From Micromonospora humi (GTDB taxonomy: Bacteria > Actinomycetota > Actinomycetes > Mycobacteriales > Micromonosporaceae), in NCBI RefSeq assembly GCF_900090105.1, contig NZ_FMDM01000022.1:26710-90709 (forward strand): DNA of 64,000 nucleotides, given 5' to 3'. The translations under genes were made by a program, and so were the position numbers. Each line of letters starts with the position of its first letter. Within the stretch, counting starts at the first letter, position 1. The notes beneath the pieces are model-generated. The model ran no database searches. It saw only the letters and a program-made list of their open reading frames with translations, and was not told the DNA's origin. Positions 54,242 to 62,340 of the stretch are shown in pieces.

Positions 54242-55252
54242 TCAGCTCCGCGCCGCCGGCGGGATGGCCACCGTGGCGCGCTCGGTCGCGGAACGCAGCA
54301 CCGCGCCGGCCACGTCGACGGTCCGCAGGCCCTGGCGGAGGGTGACGATGTCGCTGTCCTTGCCCTCGACCGCGTCGCGGAACCGCTCGTGCTCCACCAG
54401 CAGCGGCTCCCGCTTGGGGATGGCGAAGCGGACCATGTCGCCCTCGGCGACACCCCGGAACGCGCGCAGCGCCTCCCACTCGGTGTCGATCGCGGCGTTG
54501 GCATAGAAGGTGAGGTCCGCGGTGAGCGTGTCGGCGACGAAGCAGCCCTTGTCACCGGTGACCACAGTGGACCGCTCCTTGAGCGGGCTCAGCCAGTTGA
54601 CCAGGTGGTTGACCATCGTGCCGTCGCTGAGCTGGCCGACCACGGCCACCATGTCCTCGTGCAGCCGACCGCTGCGCGAGACGGTGTGCGCGGACACGGA
54701 CGTGTATTCCCGGCCGGTGACCCAGGCGGTCAGGTCGATGTCGTGGGTGGCCAGGTCCATCACCACGCCGACGTCGGCGATCCGGTGCGGGAACGGGCCC
54801 TGGCGGCGGGTGACCACCTGGAACACCTCGCCCAGCTCGCCGGCCTCCAGCCGGGTCCGCAGGCTCTGCAGGGCCGGGTTGTAGCGCTCGATGTGCCCCA
54901 CCCCGGCCACCAGGCCGGCGGTCTCGAACGCCTCGACCAGCTTCGTGGCGGCCTCGACGGACTGGGCCAGCGGCTTCTCGATCAGCGCGCAGACGCCGTT
55001 GGCGGCCAGTTCCAGGCCGACCTTCTCGTGCAGCGCGGTCGGGCAGGCGACCACCGCGTAGTCGACGCCCAGGGCGATGAGGTCGCTCACCTCGGGAACC
55101 ACCGGCGCGCGCAGCGTGCCGGTCACGTCGCCGGCCGGGTCGACCACGCCGACCAGCTCGACACCGTCCAGGTTCGACAGCACCCGGGCGTGGTTGCGCC
55201 CCATGGCGCCGAGGCCGATCAGGCCGGCCCGGAGCTTGCGTCCCTCGCTCAT
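54242..55252 (-). CDS. wbpB: Gfo/Idh/MocA oxidoreductase (WbpB-like)
   Basis: 336 residues. NAD-binding LRAGLIGLGAMGRNHARVLS, the family catalytic EKPLAQSVEAATKLVEAFET and VGHIERYNPALQSLRTRL; QGPFPHRIADVGVVMDLATH supplies the conserved Asp/His pair. In the Wbp route WbpB oxidises C3 of UDP-GlcNAcA, working with the WbpE aminotransferase. The aminotransferase gene immediately upstream overlaps it by ATGA, the arrangement expected for that coupled pair. A longer in-frame start at 55375 is unlikely because the added residues are not protein-like. Confidence 0.83.
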   Translation of the reverse strand: MSEGRKLRAGLIGLGAMGRNHARVLSNLDGVELVGVVDPAGDVTGTLRAPVVPEVSDLIALGVDYAVVACPTALHEKVGLELAANGVCALIEKPLAQSVEAATKLVEAFETAGLVAGVGHIERYNPALQSLRTRLEAGELGEVFQVVTRRQGPFPHRIADVGVVMDLATHDIDLTAWVTGREYTSVSAHTVSRSGRLHEDMVAVVGQLSDGTMVNHLVNWLSPLKERSTVVTGDKGCFVADTLTADLTFYANAAIDTEWEALRAFRGVAEGDMVRFAIPKREPLLVEHERFRDAVEGKDSDIVTLRQGLRTVDVAGAVLRSATERATVAIPPAARS

Positions 55253-56358
55253 CGGGCACCCCCGGCCAGGTTCGCGCCCTCGGCGATGCGCTCCAGCTCG
55301 GGCTGGGTCAGCGACGGGTGCACCGGCAGCGAGACCACCTCGGCGGCGGCCCGCTCGGTCTCCGGCAGGTCCCACGGGCCGGGCGTGCCGTCCTGGGTCA
55401 GGTAGGGCTTGAGCCGGTGGATCGGGGTCGGGTAGTAGACCGCGTTGCCGATGCCCAGCTCGGTGAGGCGGGCCTGGGCGGCGTCGCGGTCGCCCCGCAC
55501 CCGCACCGTGTACTGGTGGTAGACGTGCTTGGCACCGTCGGCGACCGGCGGGGTGACCAGGCCGGTGATGGCGGAGTCGAGGAACTTGGCGTTGGCGCGG
55601 CGCTGCTCGGTCCAGTCGGCGAGCTGGGTGAGCTGCACCCGGCCGATCGCGGCGGCGACGTCGGTCATCCGCATGTTGGCGCCGACGATCTCGTTGGCGT
55701 ACCGCTGCTCCATGCCCTGGTTGCGCAGCAGCCGCAGGGTGCGCGCCAGCTCGGCGTCGGCGGTGGTGATCATGCCGCCCTCGAGGGAGTGCATGTTCTT
55801 GGTGGGATAGAAGCTGAAGCAGCCGGCGGTGCCGAAGGCGCCCACCGGGGTGCCGTTCAGCTCGGCGCCGTGGGCCTGCGCGGCGTCCTCGACGACGGCC
55901 AGGCCGTGCTGCTGCGCGATCTCCATGATCCGGTCCATCGCGGCGGGGTGGCCGTAGAGGTGCACCGGCATGATGCCCACGGTCTTCGGCGTGATCGCGG
56001 CGGCGACCGCCTCCGGGTCGACGCAGAAGCTCCCCGGCTCGATGTCCACGAAGACCGGCTCGGCGCCGACCAGCCGGACCGCGTTGCCGCTGGCCGCGAA
56101 CGAGAACGACGGGACGATGACCTCGTCGCCCGGGCCGAACCCGAGCGCCATCAGGGTGAGCTGGAGCGCCGAGGTGCCGGAGTTGACGGCGACGCAGTGC
56201 CGCCCGGCGACCAGGTCACCGAACTCCTCCTCGAACGCCGCGACCTCGGGGCCCTGCACGACCCGGCCGCTCCGCAGCACCCGGACAGCCGCCTCGATCT
56301 CGGCCTCGCCGATGATCGGTCGTGCTGGGGGAATGAACTCTGGATGCGGCCCGACCAT
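55249..56358 (-). CDS. wbpE: DegT/DnrJ/EryC1 aminotransferase (WbpE-like)
   Basis: 369 residues. PLP Schiff-base lysine in FSFYPTKNMHSLEGGMITTA near residue 184, PLP-contacting Asp in VVEDAAQAHGAELNGTP, and SGTSALQLTLMALGFGPGDE near the N-terminus. It would transfer an amino group from glutamate to C3 of the 3-keto-UDP-GlcNAcA made by the adjacent WbpB-like enzyme. Sequence alone cannot exclude another keto-sugar; adjacency is the main argument. First gene of the operon; its promoter lies in 56359-56509, which holds no gene I can support. Confidence 0.82.
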   Translation of the reverse strand: MVGPHPEFIPPARPIIGEAEIEAAVRVLRSGRVVQGPEVAAFEEEFGDLVAGRHCVAVNSGTSALQLTLMALGFGPGDEVIVPSFSFAASGNAVRLVGAEPVFVDIEPGSFCVDPEAVAAAITPKTVGIMPVHLYGHPAAMDRIMEIAQQHGLAVVEDAAQAHGAELNGTPVGAFGTAGCFSFYPTKNMHSLEGGMITTADAELARTLRLLRNQGMEQRYANEIVGANMRMTDVAAAIGRVQLTQLADWTEQRRANAKFLDSAITGLVTPPVADGAKHVYHQYTVRVRGDRDAAQARLTELGIGNAVYYPTPIHRLKPYLTQDGTPGPWDLPETERAAAEVVSLPVHPSLTQPELERIAEGANLAGGAR

Positions 56359-56509
56359 GGGGCGTCCTCCTGTCGACGTGACTGTGGGGGGATGTTTCGG
56401 GGGGATGGTAACGGTCTGGGAGACAGGCGCTGACTTCGCGCTCAGTGTCCGACCCGATGTCGCGCACTGTTCATGATCGGCGCCCGGGCGCCGGTGGCCT
56501 CGTCGTGCC

Positions 56510-57142
56510 TCACACTTCCACCTCGTCGCGGACGGGCTCCACGCATGCTACCCGGAGCGCCGCGACGATCGCGGCGGCCATCCGGGGCACCTCCGCGGTC
56601 TTCAGCGGGGCCCGGGAGATGGCCATCCGCCAGTAGATCGGCCCGACGATCAGGTCGACCGCCGCCCGCCGGTCGGTGTCCGGCGACAGCTCGCCGCGCT
56701 CGACCGCCCGGCCGATCAGGATCCGGCCGACGGCCTGCTGGTAGTCGTCCAGCGCGGCCTGGAGCTTCTCCCCGATCTGCGGGTTGCGGGCCGCCTCGGC
56801 GAGCAGGTCCGGGATGATCTGCGCGGCCAGCCGGTGACGCAACGCACGCGCCATCACGTGCAGCAGGATCTCCAGGTCGCCGAGCAGGCTACCGGTGTCC
56901 AGCAGGGGCAGGTTGCGCCCGGCCACCGCGGAGACCATGTCCAGGACCAGGTCGAGCTTGGAACGCCAGCGGCGGTAGATGGCGGTCTTGCTCACCCCGG
57001 CCCGCCGGGCCACCGCCTCGATCGACAGCCGTCCGTAGCCGACCTCGGCCAGCTCCTGCATCACGGCGGCGCGGATGGCGGTGGTGATCTCGCCGCGCAG
57101 CACCGCCGCACCGGCCGGGGCGCGCCTCTTCTCGGTCGTCAC
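56510..57142 (-). CDS. TetR-family transcriptional regulator
   Basis: 210 residues. The N-terminal helix-turn-helix is at about 20-65: IRAAVMQELAEVGYGRLSIE, AVARRAGVSKTAIYRRWRSK. The C-terminal ligand domain (about 75-200) includes DLLAEAARNPQIGEKLQAAL and RRAAVDLIVGPIYWRMAISR. The GTG at 57142 has TACATT 7 nt upstream; the longer frame to 57205 starts inside the promoter. Divergent from the Wzm/Wzt exporter genes (154 bp), which are its likeliest targets along with itself. Ligand unknown. Confidence 0.87.
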   Translation of the reverse strand: MTTEKRRAPAGAAVLRGEITTAIRAAVMQELAEVGYGRLSIEAVARRAGVSKTAIYRRWRSKLDLVLDMVSAVAGRNLPLLDTGSLLGDLEILLHVMARALRHRLAAQIIPDLLAEAARNPQIGEKLQAALDDYQQAVGRILIGRAVERGELSPDTDRRAAVDLIVGPIYWRMAISRAPLKTAEVPRMAAAIVAALRVACVEPVRDEVEV

Positions 57143-57149
57143 GTGGAAC

Positions 57150-57155
57150 AATGTA
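57150..57155 (-). promoter_or_regulatory. -10 element TACATT of the TetR gene, leaderless
   Basis: Seven nt separate TACATT (minus strand) from the GTG at 57142. Confidence 0.5.
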
Positions 57156-57296
57156 GCGCAACGACGGTACGGTTGCGTCCCGACGTTCGGTGGACTACCT
57201 TCCATGCAGCAGCGAGGCGGCTCCTCCCCGCCCGGCCACGCTGGATGTCTTCACCGCACTGCTCCCCATCAGCACGAAAGATCGGAGCGCCTGATC

Positions 57297-58199
57297 ATGG
57301 CCAACACCGCGGTGGCCGATCCCGAATCCGGACTGACCCGGGCCCAACTGGCCCAGCGGTACGGGCTTCGGGTCGCCGGCGAGCGCCCACCACTGGCCGA
57401 GTACGCCCGCCGGTTGTGGGCCTACCGACACTTCATGACCGCGTACTCGCGGGCGAAGGTCGCCTCCTCGCTGAGCAACACCCAGCTCGGCCAGCTCTGG
57501 CAGGTGCTGACCCCGCTGACCAACGCGGCGGTCTACTACCTGATCTTCGGCGTGATCCTGTCCCAGCACCGGAACGTGTCGAACTTCATCGCGTACCTCT
57601 GTACCGGCGTGTTCATCTTCATGTTCACCCAGACCGCCGTGCAGAACGGCACCAGCGCGATCACCAGCAACCTGGGCCTCATCCGGGCGCTCCAGTTCCC
57701 CCGCGCGGCACTGCCGATCACGGTCACCCTGGTCCAGCTCCAGCAGCTGCTCATGTCCATGATCGTGCTGGCCGCCATCGTGCTGCTCACCGGCGAGCCG
57801 CTCACCTTCCGGTGGTTCCTCATCCTGCCGATGCTGGTGCTCCAGACGATCTTCAACATCGGGTTGTCGATGGTGATGGCCCGGATCGGCTCGAAGGTCA
57901 CCGACCTGCGACAGATCATGCCGTTCGTGATGCGGACCTGGCTGTACGCCTCCGGCGTGCTCTACCCGGTCACGCTGTTCCGCCAGCACCTGCCCGGCTG
58001 GGCGGCGAACCTGCTGGAGTGCAACCCCCCGCTGGTCTTCATCGAGCTGGCCCGGCACGCGTTGCTGGAGTCCAACCAGCAGAACCTGGTCTCCTCCCCC
58101 ACCAAGCTCTGGCTGCTCGCGGTGGGCTGGGCCGTGGTGATGGGCATCGGCGGGTTCGTCTACTTCTGGCGCGGAGAGAAGGAGTACGGCCGTGGCTGA
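57297..58199 (+). CDS. ABC-2 polysaccharide export permease (Wzm/TagG-like)
   Basis: 300 residues. A hydrophilic N-terminus of about 50 residues with RLWAYRHFMTAYSRAKVASS is followed by about six membrane helices (NAAVYYLIFGVILSQHRNVS, LLMSMIVLAAIVLLTGEPLT, LLAVGWAVVMGIGGFVYFWR). SNTQLGQLWQVLTPLTNAAV before the first helix is the usual signature of glycopolymer exporters. It moves the completed undecaprenyl-linked polymer across the membrane with the ATPase encoded next. GGAG precedes the ATG; 8-bp overlap with the ATPase gene. Confidence 0.9.
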   Translation: MANTAVADPESGLTRAQLAQRYGLRVAGERPPLAEYARRLWAYRHFMTAYSRAKVASSLSNTQLGQLWQVLTPLTNAAVYYLIFGVILSQHRNVSNFIAYLCTGVFIFMFTQTAVQNGTSAITSNLGLIRALQFPRAALPITVTLVQLQQLLMSMIVLAAIVLLTGEPLTFRWFLILPMLVLQTIFNIGLSMVMARIGSKVTDLRQIMPFVMRTWLYASGVLYPVTLFRQHLPGWAANLLECNPPLVFIELARHALLESNQQNLVSSPTKLWLLAVGWAVVMGIGGFVYFWRGEKEYGRG

Positions 58200-58992
58200 G
58201 CAGACCCTGCCGGTGAACGCCGGCCCGGTGATCGACTCGGGCCGCGTCCCCACCGTGGTGGTGGACGACGTGCACGTGATCTACCGGATCCACAAGGGCG
58301 CGACCGGCGGCACCAGCCCGGTCTCCGCGCTCAAGCGGATCACCTCCCGGACCAAGGCGCCGAACATCCGCGAGGTGCACGCCGTCAAGGGCGTGAGCTT
58401 CACCGCCTACCAGGGCGAGGCGATCGGCCTGATCGGCAGCAACGGCTCGGGCAAGTCGACCCTGCTGCGGGCCATCGCCGGGCTGCTCCCGCCGGCCCGC
58501 GGCGCGGTCTACACCCAGGGCCAGCCGTCCCTGCTCGGGGTGAACGCCGCGCTGCTCAACGACCTCTCCGGCGAGCGCAACGTGGTGCTCGGCTGCCTGG
58601 CCATGGGCATGCACCCGGAGGAGGTCAAGCGGCTCGCCCCGGAGATCATCGACTTCTCCGGCATCAACGAGCGCGGCGACTTCGCCTCGCTGCCGATGCG
58701 CACCTACTCGTCCGGTATGGGGGCCCGGCTGCGGTTCGCCATCGCCGCCGCGAAGAAGCACGACGTCCTGCTCATCGACGAGGCGCTGGCCACCGGTGAC
58801 CGCAAGTTCCGGGCCCGCAGCGAGGAGCGGGTCCGCGAACTGCGCGCCAGCGCCGGCACGGTCTTCCTGGTCAGCCACGGGATCGGCACGATCCGGGACA
58901 CCTGCGAGCGGACCATCTGGCTGGAGAGCGGCGTGCTGAAGATGGACGGCCCGACCGCCGAGGTCTGCGACGCGTACGAGAACCAGAAGTAG
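58192..58992 (+). CDS. ABC polysaccharide export ATPase (Wzt/TagH-like)
   Basis: 266 residues. Walker A GLIGSNGSGKSTLLRAIAGL near 80-99, an extended segment with GVNAALLNDLSGERNVVLGC in place of a classic Q-loop spacing, signature motif YSSGMGARLRFAIAAAKKHD and Walker B VLLIDEALATGDRKFRARSE, then the His switch in VFLVSHGIGT. The N-terminal VDDVHVIYRIHKGA and IREVHAVKGVSFTAYQGEAI are typical of TagH/Wzt. There is no C-terminal carbohydrate-binding domain, so export is probably not gated by chain-end capping of the O9a type. Confidence 0.92.
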   Translation: MAEQTLPVNAGPVIDSGRVPTVVVDDVHVIYRIHKGATGGTSPVSALKRITSRTKAPNIREVHAVKGVSFTAYQGEAIGLIGSNGSGKSTLLRAIAGLLPPARGAVYTQGQPSLLGVNAALLNDLSGERNVVLGCLAMGMHPEEVKRLAPEIIDFSGINERGDFASLPMRTYSSGMGARLRFAIAAAKKHDVLLIDEALATGDRKFRARSEERVRELRASAGTVFLVSHGIGTIRDTCERTIWLESGVLKMDGPTAEVCDAYENQK

Positions 58993-58994
58993 CC

Positions 58995-59043
58995 CGGCGG
59001 AGCGCACCGCCCGGGCTCCCGCCCGAAGCGGTGCGCTCCGCCG
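58995..59043 (+). terminator. Perfect 16-bp hairpin after the exporter operon
   Basis: Arms 58995-59010 and 59028-59043 (CGGCGGAGCGCACCGC and complement) pair without mismatch; the 17-nt loop contains a second small hairpin, CGGGC-TCCC-GCCCG. Starts directly after the ATPase stop. Confidence 0.75.
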
Positions 59044-59133
59044 TCCGCGTTAAGGTTCTCTGGTCCGTCGGTCAAAGTTCACCAACCGGTCACCGACGCA
59101 CCGATCCCCTTCCACCCAGAGTGAGGAACGGCA

Positions 59134-60642
59134 ATGACGCAGGACCACACCACCGCACCGGACGCCGCGCCGGCGAGCCCGGCACCCTGGCGACCGACGC
59201 GCACGGTGGCCGTGATCCTCGCCGGAGGGACCGGGACCCGCCTCGGCCTGGGCATCCCGAAGCAGCTGCTGAAGATCGCCGGCAAGCCGATCATCGAGCA
59301 CACGCTGGCCGTCTTCGAGGCCGCGCCGGAGATCGACGAGATCATCGTGCTGATGGCCACCGGCCACGTGCCGGACGCCGAGCGGATCGTCGCCGGCGCC
59401 GGCTTCCGCAAGGTCACCAAGGTGATCGAGGGCGGCGACACCCGCAACGACACCACCCGCATCGCGCTCGACGCGGTCGGCGAGGGTGACGTCAACATCC
59501 TCTTCCACGACGCCGTCCGTCCGCTGGTCAGCGCCCGGATCGTGCGCGAGTGCGTGAACGCGCTCTGGAGCTACTCGGCGGTCGACGTCGCCATCCCCTC
59601 GGCCGACACGATCATCCAGGTCGACGCGGACGAGTGCATCACCGACATCCCGGTCCGGTCCCGCCTGCGCCGCGGCCAGACCCCGCAGGCGTTCCGCTCC
59701 GGCACCATCCGGGAGGCCTACCGGCGGGCCGAGGGCGACAGCGACTTCGCCGCCACCGACGACTGCGGCGTGGTGCTGCGCTACCTGCCCGGCACGCCGA
59801 TCAAGGTGATCGACGGCTCGGACGAGAACATCAAGGTCACCCACCCGGTCGACGTGCACCTGGCCGACAAGCTCTTCCAGCTCGCCGCCGCCCAGGCGCC
59901 CCGGCTGACCCACCGCGGCTACGCCGAGGAACTGACCGGCCGGACCATCGTGGTGTTCGGCGGCAGCTACGGCATCGGCCACGACCTCACCGAGCTGGCC
60001 CGCCGCTACGGCGCCCAGGTCTTCCCGTTCAGCCGCTCCACCACCGGCACCCACGTCGAGCGCGCCGAGGACGTGGCCGCCGCGCTGAAGACCGCGTTCG
60101 AGGCGACCGGCCGGATCGACCACGTCGTGGTCACCGCCGGGATCCTGGAGAAGGGCGCGCTCGCCGAGATGGACGACGAGACGATGGACCGCCTCCTGCA
60201 CGTCAACTTCGTCGGCCCGGTCACCATCGCCCGGCAGTCGCTGCCCTACCTCCAGCAGACCAAGGGCCAGCTGCTGCTCTACACGTCCAGCTCCTACACC
60301 CGGGGCCGGGCGCGCTACGCGCTCTACTCGGCCACCAAGGCCGCGCTGGTCAACCTGACCCAGGCGCTCGCCGACGAGTGGGCGGAGTTCGGCGTACGGG
60401 TCAACTGCGTCAACCCGGAGCGCACCGCCACCCCGATGCGCACCAAGGCGTTCGGCGAGGAGCCGGAGCACACGCTGCTCGCCTCCGAGGCGGTCGCCCA
60501 GGCCTCCCTGGACGTGCTCATCTCCGAGCTGACCGGCCAGGTGGTCGACGTCCGCCGGGCGCCCGGGGAACCGGTGGCGGCGGTGCCCGCCCAGCCCGGC
60601 GCGCACGCCGTGGAGCAGCTGCCCACCGATGTGAACGCCTGA
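59134..60642 (+). CDS. Bifunctional CDP-ribitol synthase (cytidylyltransferase plus SDR reductase)
   Basis: 502 residues, a natural fusion. Residues about 22-245 are an IspD/TarI cytidylyltransferase (VAVILAGGTGTRLGLGIPKQ, FHDAVRPLVSARIV, RRGQTPQAFRSG, TDDCGVVLRYLPGTPIKVID). Residues about 265-490 are a short-chain reductase (IVVFGGSYGIGHDLTELARR, Ser-Tyr-Lys in YTSSSYTRGRARYALYSATK). Haemophilus Bcs1 has this arrangement: it reduces ribulose-5-phosphate and activates ribitol-5-phosphate with CTP to CDP-ribitol. The ATG has GAGGAACG upstream. It lies between the exporter and a polyol-phosphate polymerase, as in ribitol teichoic-acid loci. Confidence 0.88.
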   Translation: MTQDHTTAPDAAPASPAPWRPTRTVAVILAGGTGTRLGLGIPKQLLKIAGKPIIEHTLAVFEAAPEIDEIIVLMATGHVPDAERIVAGAGFRKVTKVIEGGDTRNDTTRIALDAVGEGDVNILFHDAVRPLVSARIVRECVNALWSYSAVDVAIPSADTIIQVDADECITDIPVRSRLRRGQTPQAFRSGTIREAYRRAEGDSDFAATDDCGVVLRYLPGTPIKVIDGSDENIKVTHPVDVHLADKLFQLAAAQAPRLTHRGYAEELTGRTIVVFGGSYGIGHDLTELARRYGAQVFPFSRSTTGTHVERAEDVAAALKTAFEATGRIDHVVVTAGILEKGALAEMDDETMDRLLHVNFVGPVTIARQSLPYLQQTKGQLLLYTSSSYTRGRARYALYSATKAALVNLTQALADEWAEFGVRVNCVNPERTATPMRTKAFGEEPEHTLLASEAVAQASLDVLISELTGQVVDVRRAPGEPVAAVPAQPGAHAVEQLPTDVNA

Positions 60643-60659
60643 GCGACGGGACGAGCCGG

Positions 60660-62336
60660 ATGCGTGGTGACCTGGTCCGGAAGCTGACCGCCCGGGTGCT
60701 GACCAGCGGGCTGGCGGTGCTGGCGTTCCTCGTCGTGGCGTTCACCGGCGCCACCGGCGCCGGTCTCGCCGTCGCGGTCGCCGCGCTGGCCGCCACCGCC
60801 TGGGAACGCCGGGTCCGGCCCAGCGCCGACGGTCTCGTCGAGACGGTGCTGGTGGCCGCCGGCATCCTGGTCGGCTACGCCCGCCGGGCCGACGACGGCT
60901 TCGACCCGGCGCTGGCCGCCACCGCGCTCGTCCTGCTCGGCCTGGTCCTGCTGGTCGGCCCGCTGCGCCAGGCCGGCGCGCTGGAGATCCGCGCGGCCAA
61001 CCTGCCGGTCCGCGCCTGGGCCCCGCCGGTCGCCGCCCGGCTCGGCGACGCCCTGCTGGTGCTGCTCGCCCTGGTCGCGCTCGCCGCCGCGCTCGTCCTG
61101 CCGGCCTGGTTGCCGCTGGCCGCCACGCTACTGGTCGGCGCCGGGTGCGCCGCGGTGGCGCTCGACCTCGCCCGGCGCCGGTTCCGCCCGCCGGCCGGGG
61201 GCGGCCCGATCGGCCGGGCACTGCGCCGGCACCAGCCCGAGTTCGTGCTGCACTTCTCCGCCCCACCCGGCTCGGAATACCAGGTCACCATGTGGCTGCC
61301 CTACCTGGAGCGGATCGGCCGGCCGTTCCTGGTGGTGCTGCGCGAACCGGAGTTCCTCGCCACGGTGGCCGCCGCGACCCGCGCCCCGGTGGTCCTCTGC
61401 CCGACGCCCAAGTCCCTGGACGACGCCCTGGTGCCCAGCCTGCGGGTCGCGTTCTACGTCAACCACGGCGCGAAGAACGCCCACTGCATCCGGTTCCACC
61501 AGCTCACCCACGTGCAGCTGCACCACGGCGACAGCGACAAGGCGCCCAGCGCCAACCCGGTGTCGGCGATCTTCGACAAGATCTTCGTGGCCGGACCGGC
61601 GGCGATCGACAGGTACGCCCGGGCCGGCGTGGAGATCCCCGCCGAGAAGTTCGTCGTGGTCGGCCGCCCCCAGGTCGAGGCCATCGAGGTACGCCGGGAG
61701 CCGGCACCCACGTCGGCGCACCCGACGGTTCTCTACACGCCGACCTGGACCGGGCACCACGCCGACGCCAACTACTGCTCGCTTCCGGTGGCGGAGACGC
61801 TGATCCGCCGGCTGATCGACCGCGGGGCGGCGGTGATCCTGCGCGCCCACCCCTACACCGACCGGAACCCGGCCTCGGCCCGGCAACTCGCCCGGCTCAC
61901 CGAGCTGCTCGCCGCCGACCGGGCGAAGACCGGCCGCCCGCACCTGTGGGGCGCGGCGGCGGCCCGGGAGCTGACGCTCACCGAATGCGTCAACCGCGCC
62001 GACGCGCTGGTCTCCGACGTCTCCGGCGTCATCTCCGACTGGCTCTACTCCGGCAAGCCGTACGCGGTCACCGACACCGGCGCGGACGGCGAGCACTTCG
62101 TCGCCCGGTTCCCGCTCGCGGCCTGCGGCTACGTGCTGCGCCGCGACATGTCCAACGTGGACGAGGTGCTCGCCGCGCTGCTCGACACCGACCCGAAGGT
62201 CGCGGAGCGCTGGGCGGCCCGCAGCCGCTACCTCGGCGACTTCCCCGCCGACCGCTACGCCGAGGCGTTCCTCGCCGCCGCCCGCCACGAGCTGGAACCG
62301 GACTTCGCCGTCCCGTCGCCGCGCGCGGCCGTCTGA
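60660..62336 (+). CDS. Membrane-anchored CDP-glycerol/ribitol glycerophosphotransferase (TagF/TarL-like)
   Basis: 558 residues. The first 175 carry about five membrane helices (LTSGLAVLAFLVVAFTGATG, ALLVLLALVALAAALVLPAW). The Glyphos_transf part begins near 190: FVLHFSAPPGSEYQVTMWLP, VQLHHGDSDKAPSANPVSAI with the catalytic His, LYTPTWTGHHADANY, ILRAHPYTDRNPASARQLAR and LVSDVSGVISDWLYSGKPYA. It should polymerise ribitol phosphate (from the enzyme encoded 17 bp upstream) or glycerol phosphate. Same unusual anchored design as the gene at 39998-41752, but the sequences have diverged well. Confidence 0.85.
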   Translation: MRGDLVRKLTARVLTSGLAVLAFLVVAFTGATGAGLAVAVAALAATAWERRVRPSADGLVETVLVAAGILVGYARRADDGFDPALAATALVLLGLVLLVGPLRQAGALEIRAANLPVRAWAPPVAARLGDALLVLLALVALAAALVLPAWLPLAATLLVGAGCAAVALDLARRRFRPPAGGGPIGRALRRHQPEFVLHFSAPPGSEYQVTMWLPYLERIGRPFLVVLREPEFLATVAAATRAPVVLCPTPKSLDDALVPSLRVAFYVNHGAKNAHCIRFHQLTHVQLHHGDSDKAPSANPVSAIFDKIFVAGPAAIDRYARAGVEIPAEKFVVVGRPQVEAIEVRREPAPTSAHPTVLYTPTWTGHHADANYCSLPVAETLIRRLIDRGAAVILRAHPYTDRNPASARQLARLTELLAADRAKTGRPHLWGAAAARELTLTECVNRADALVSDVSGVISDWLYSGKPYAVTDTGADGEHFVARFPLAACGYVLRRDMSNVDEVLAALLDTDPKVAERWAARSRYLGDFPADRYAEAFLAAARHELEPDFAVPSPRAAV

Positions 62337-62340
62337 CCCC

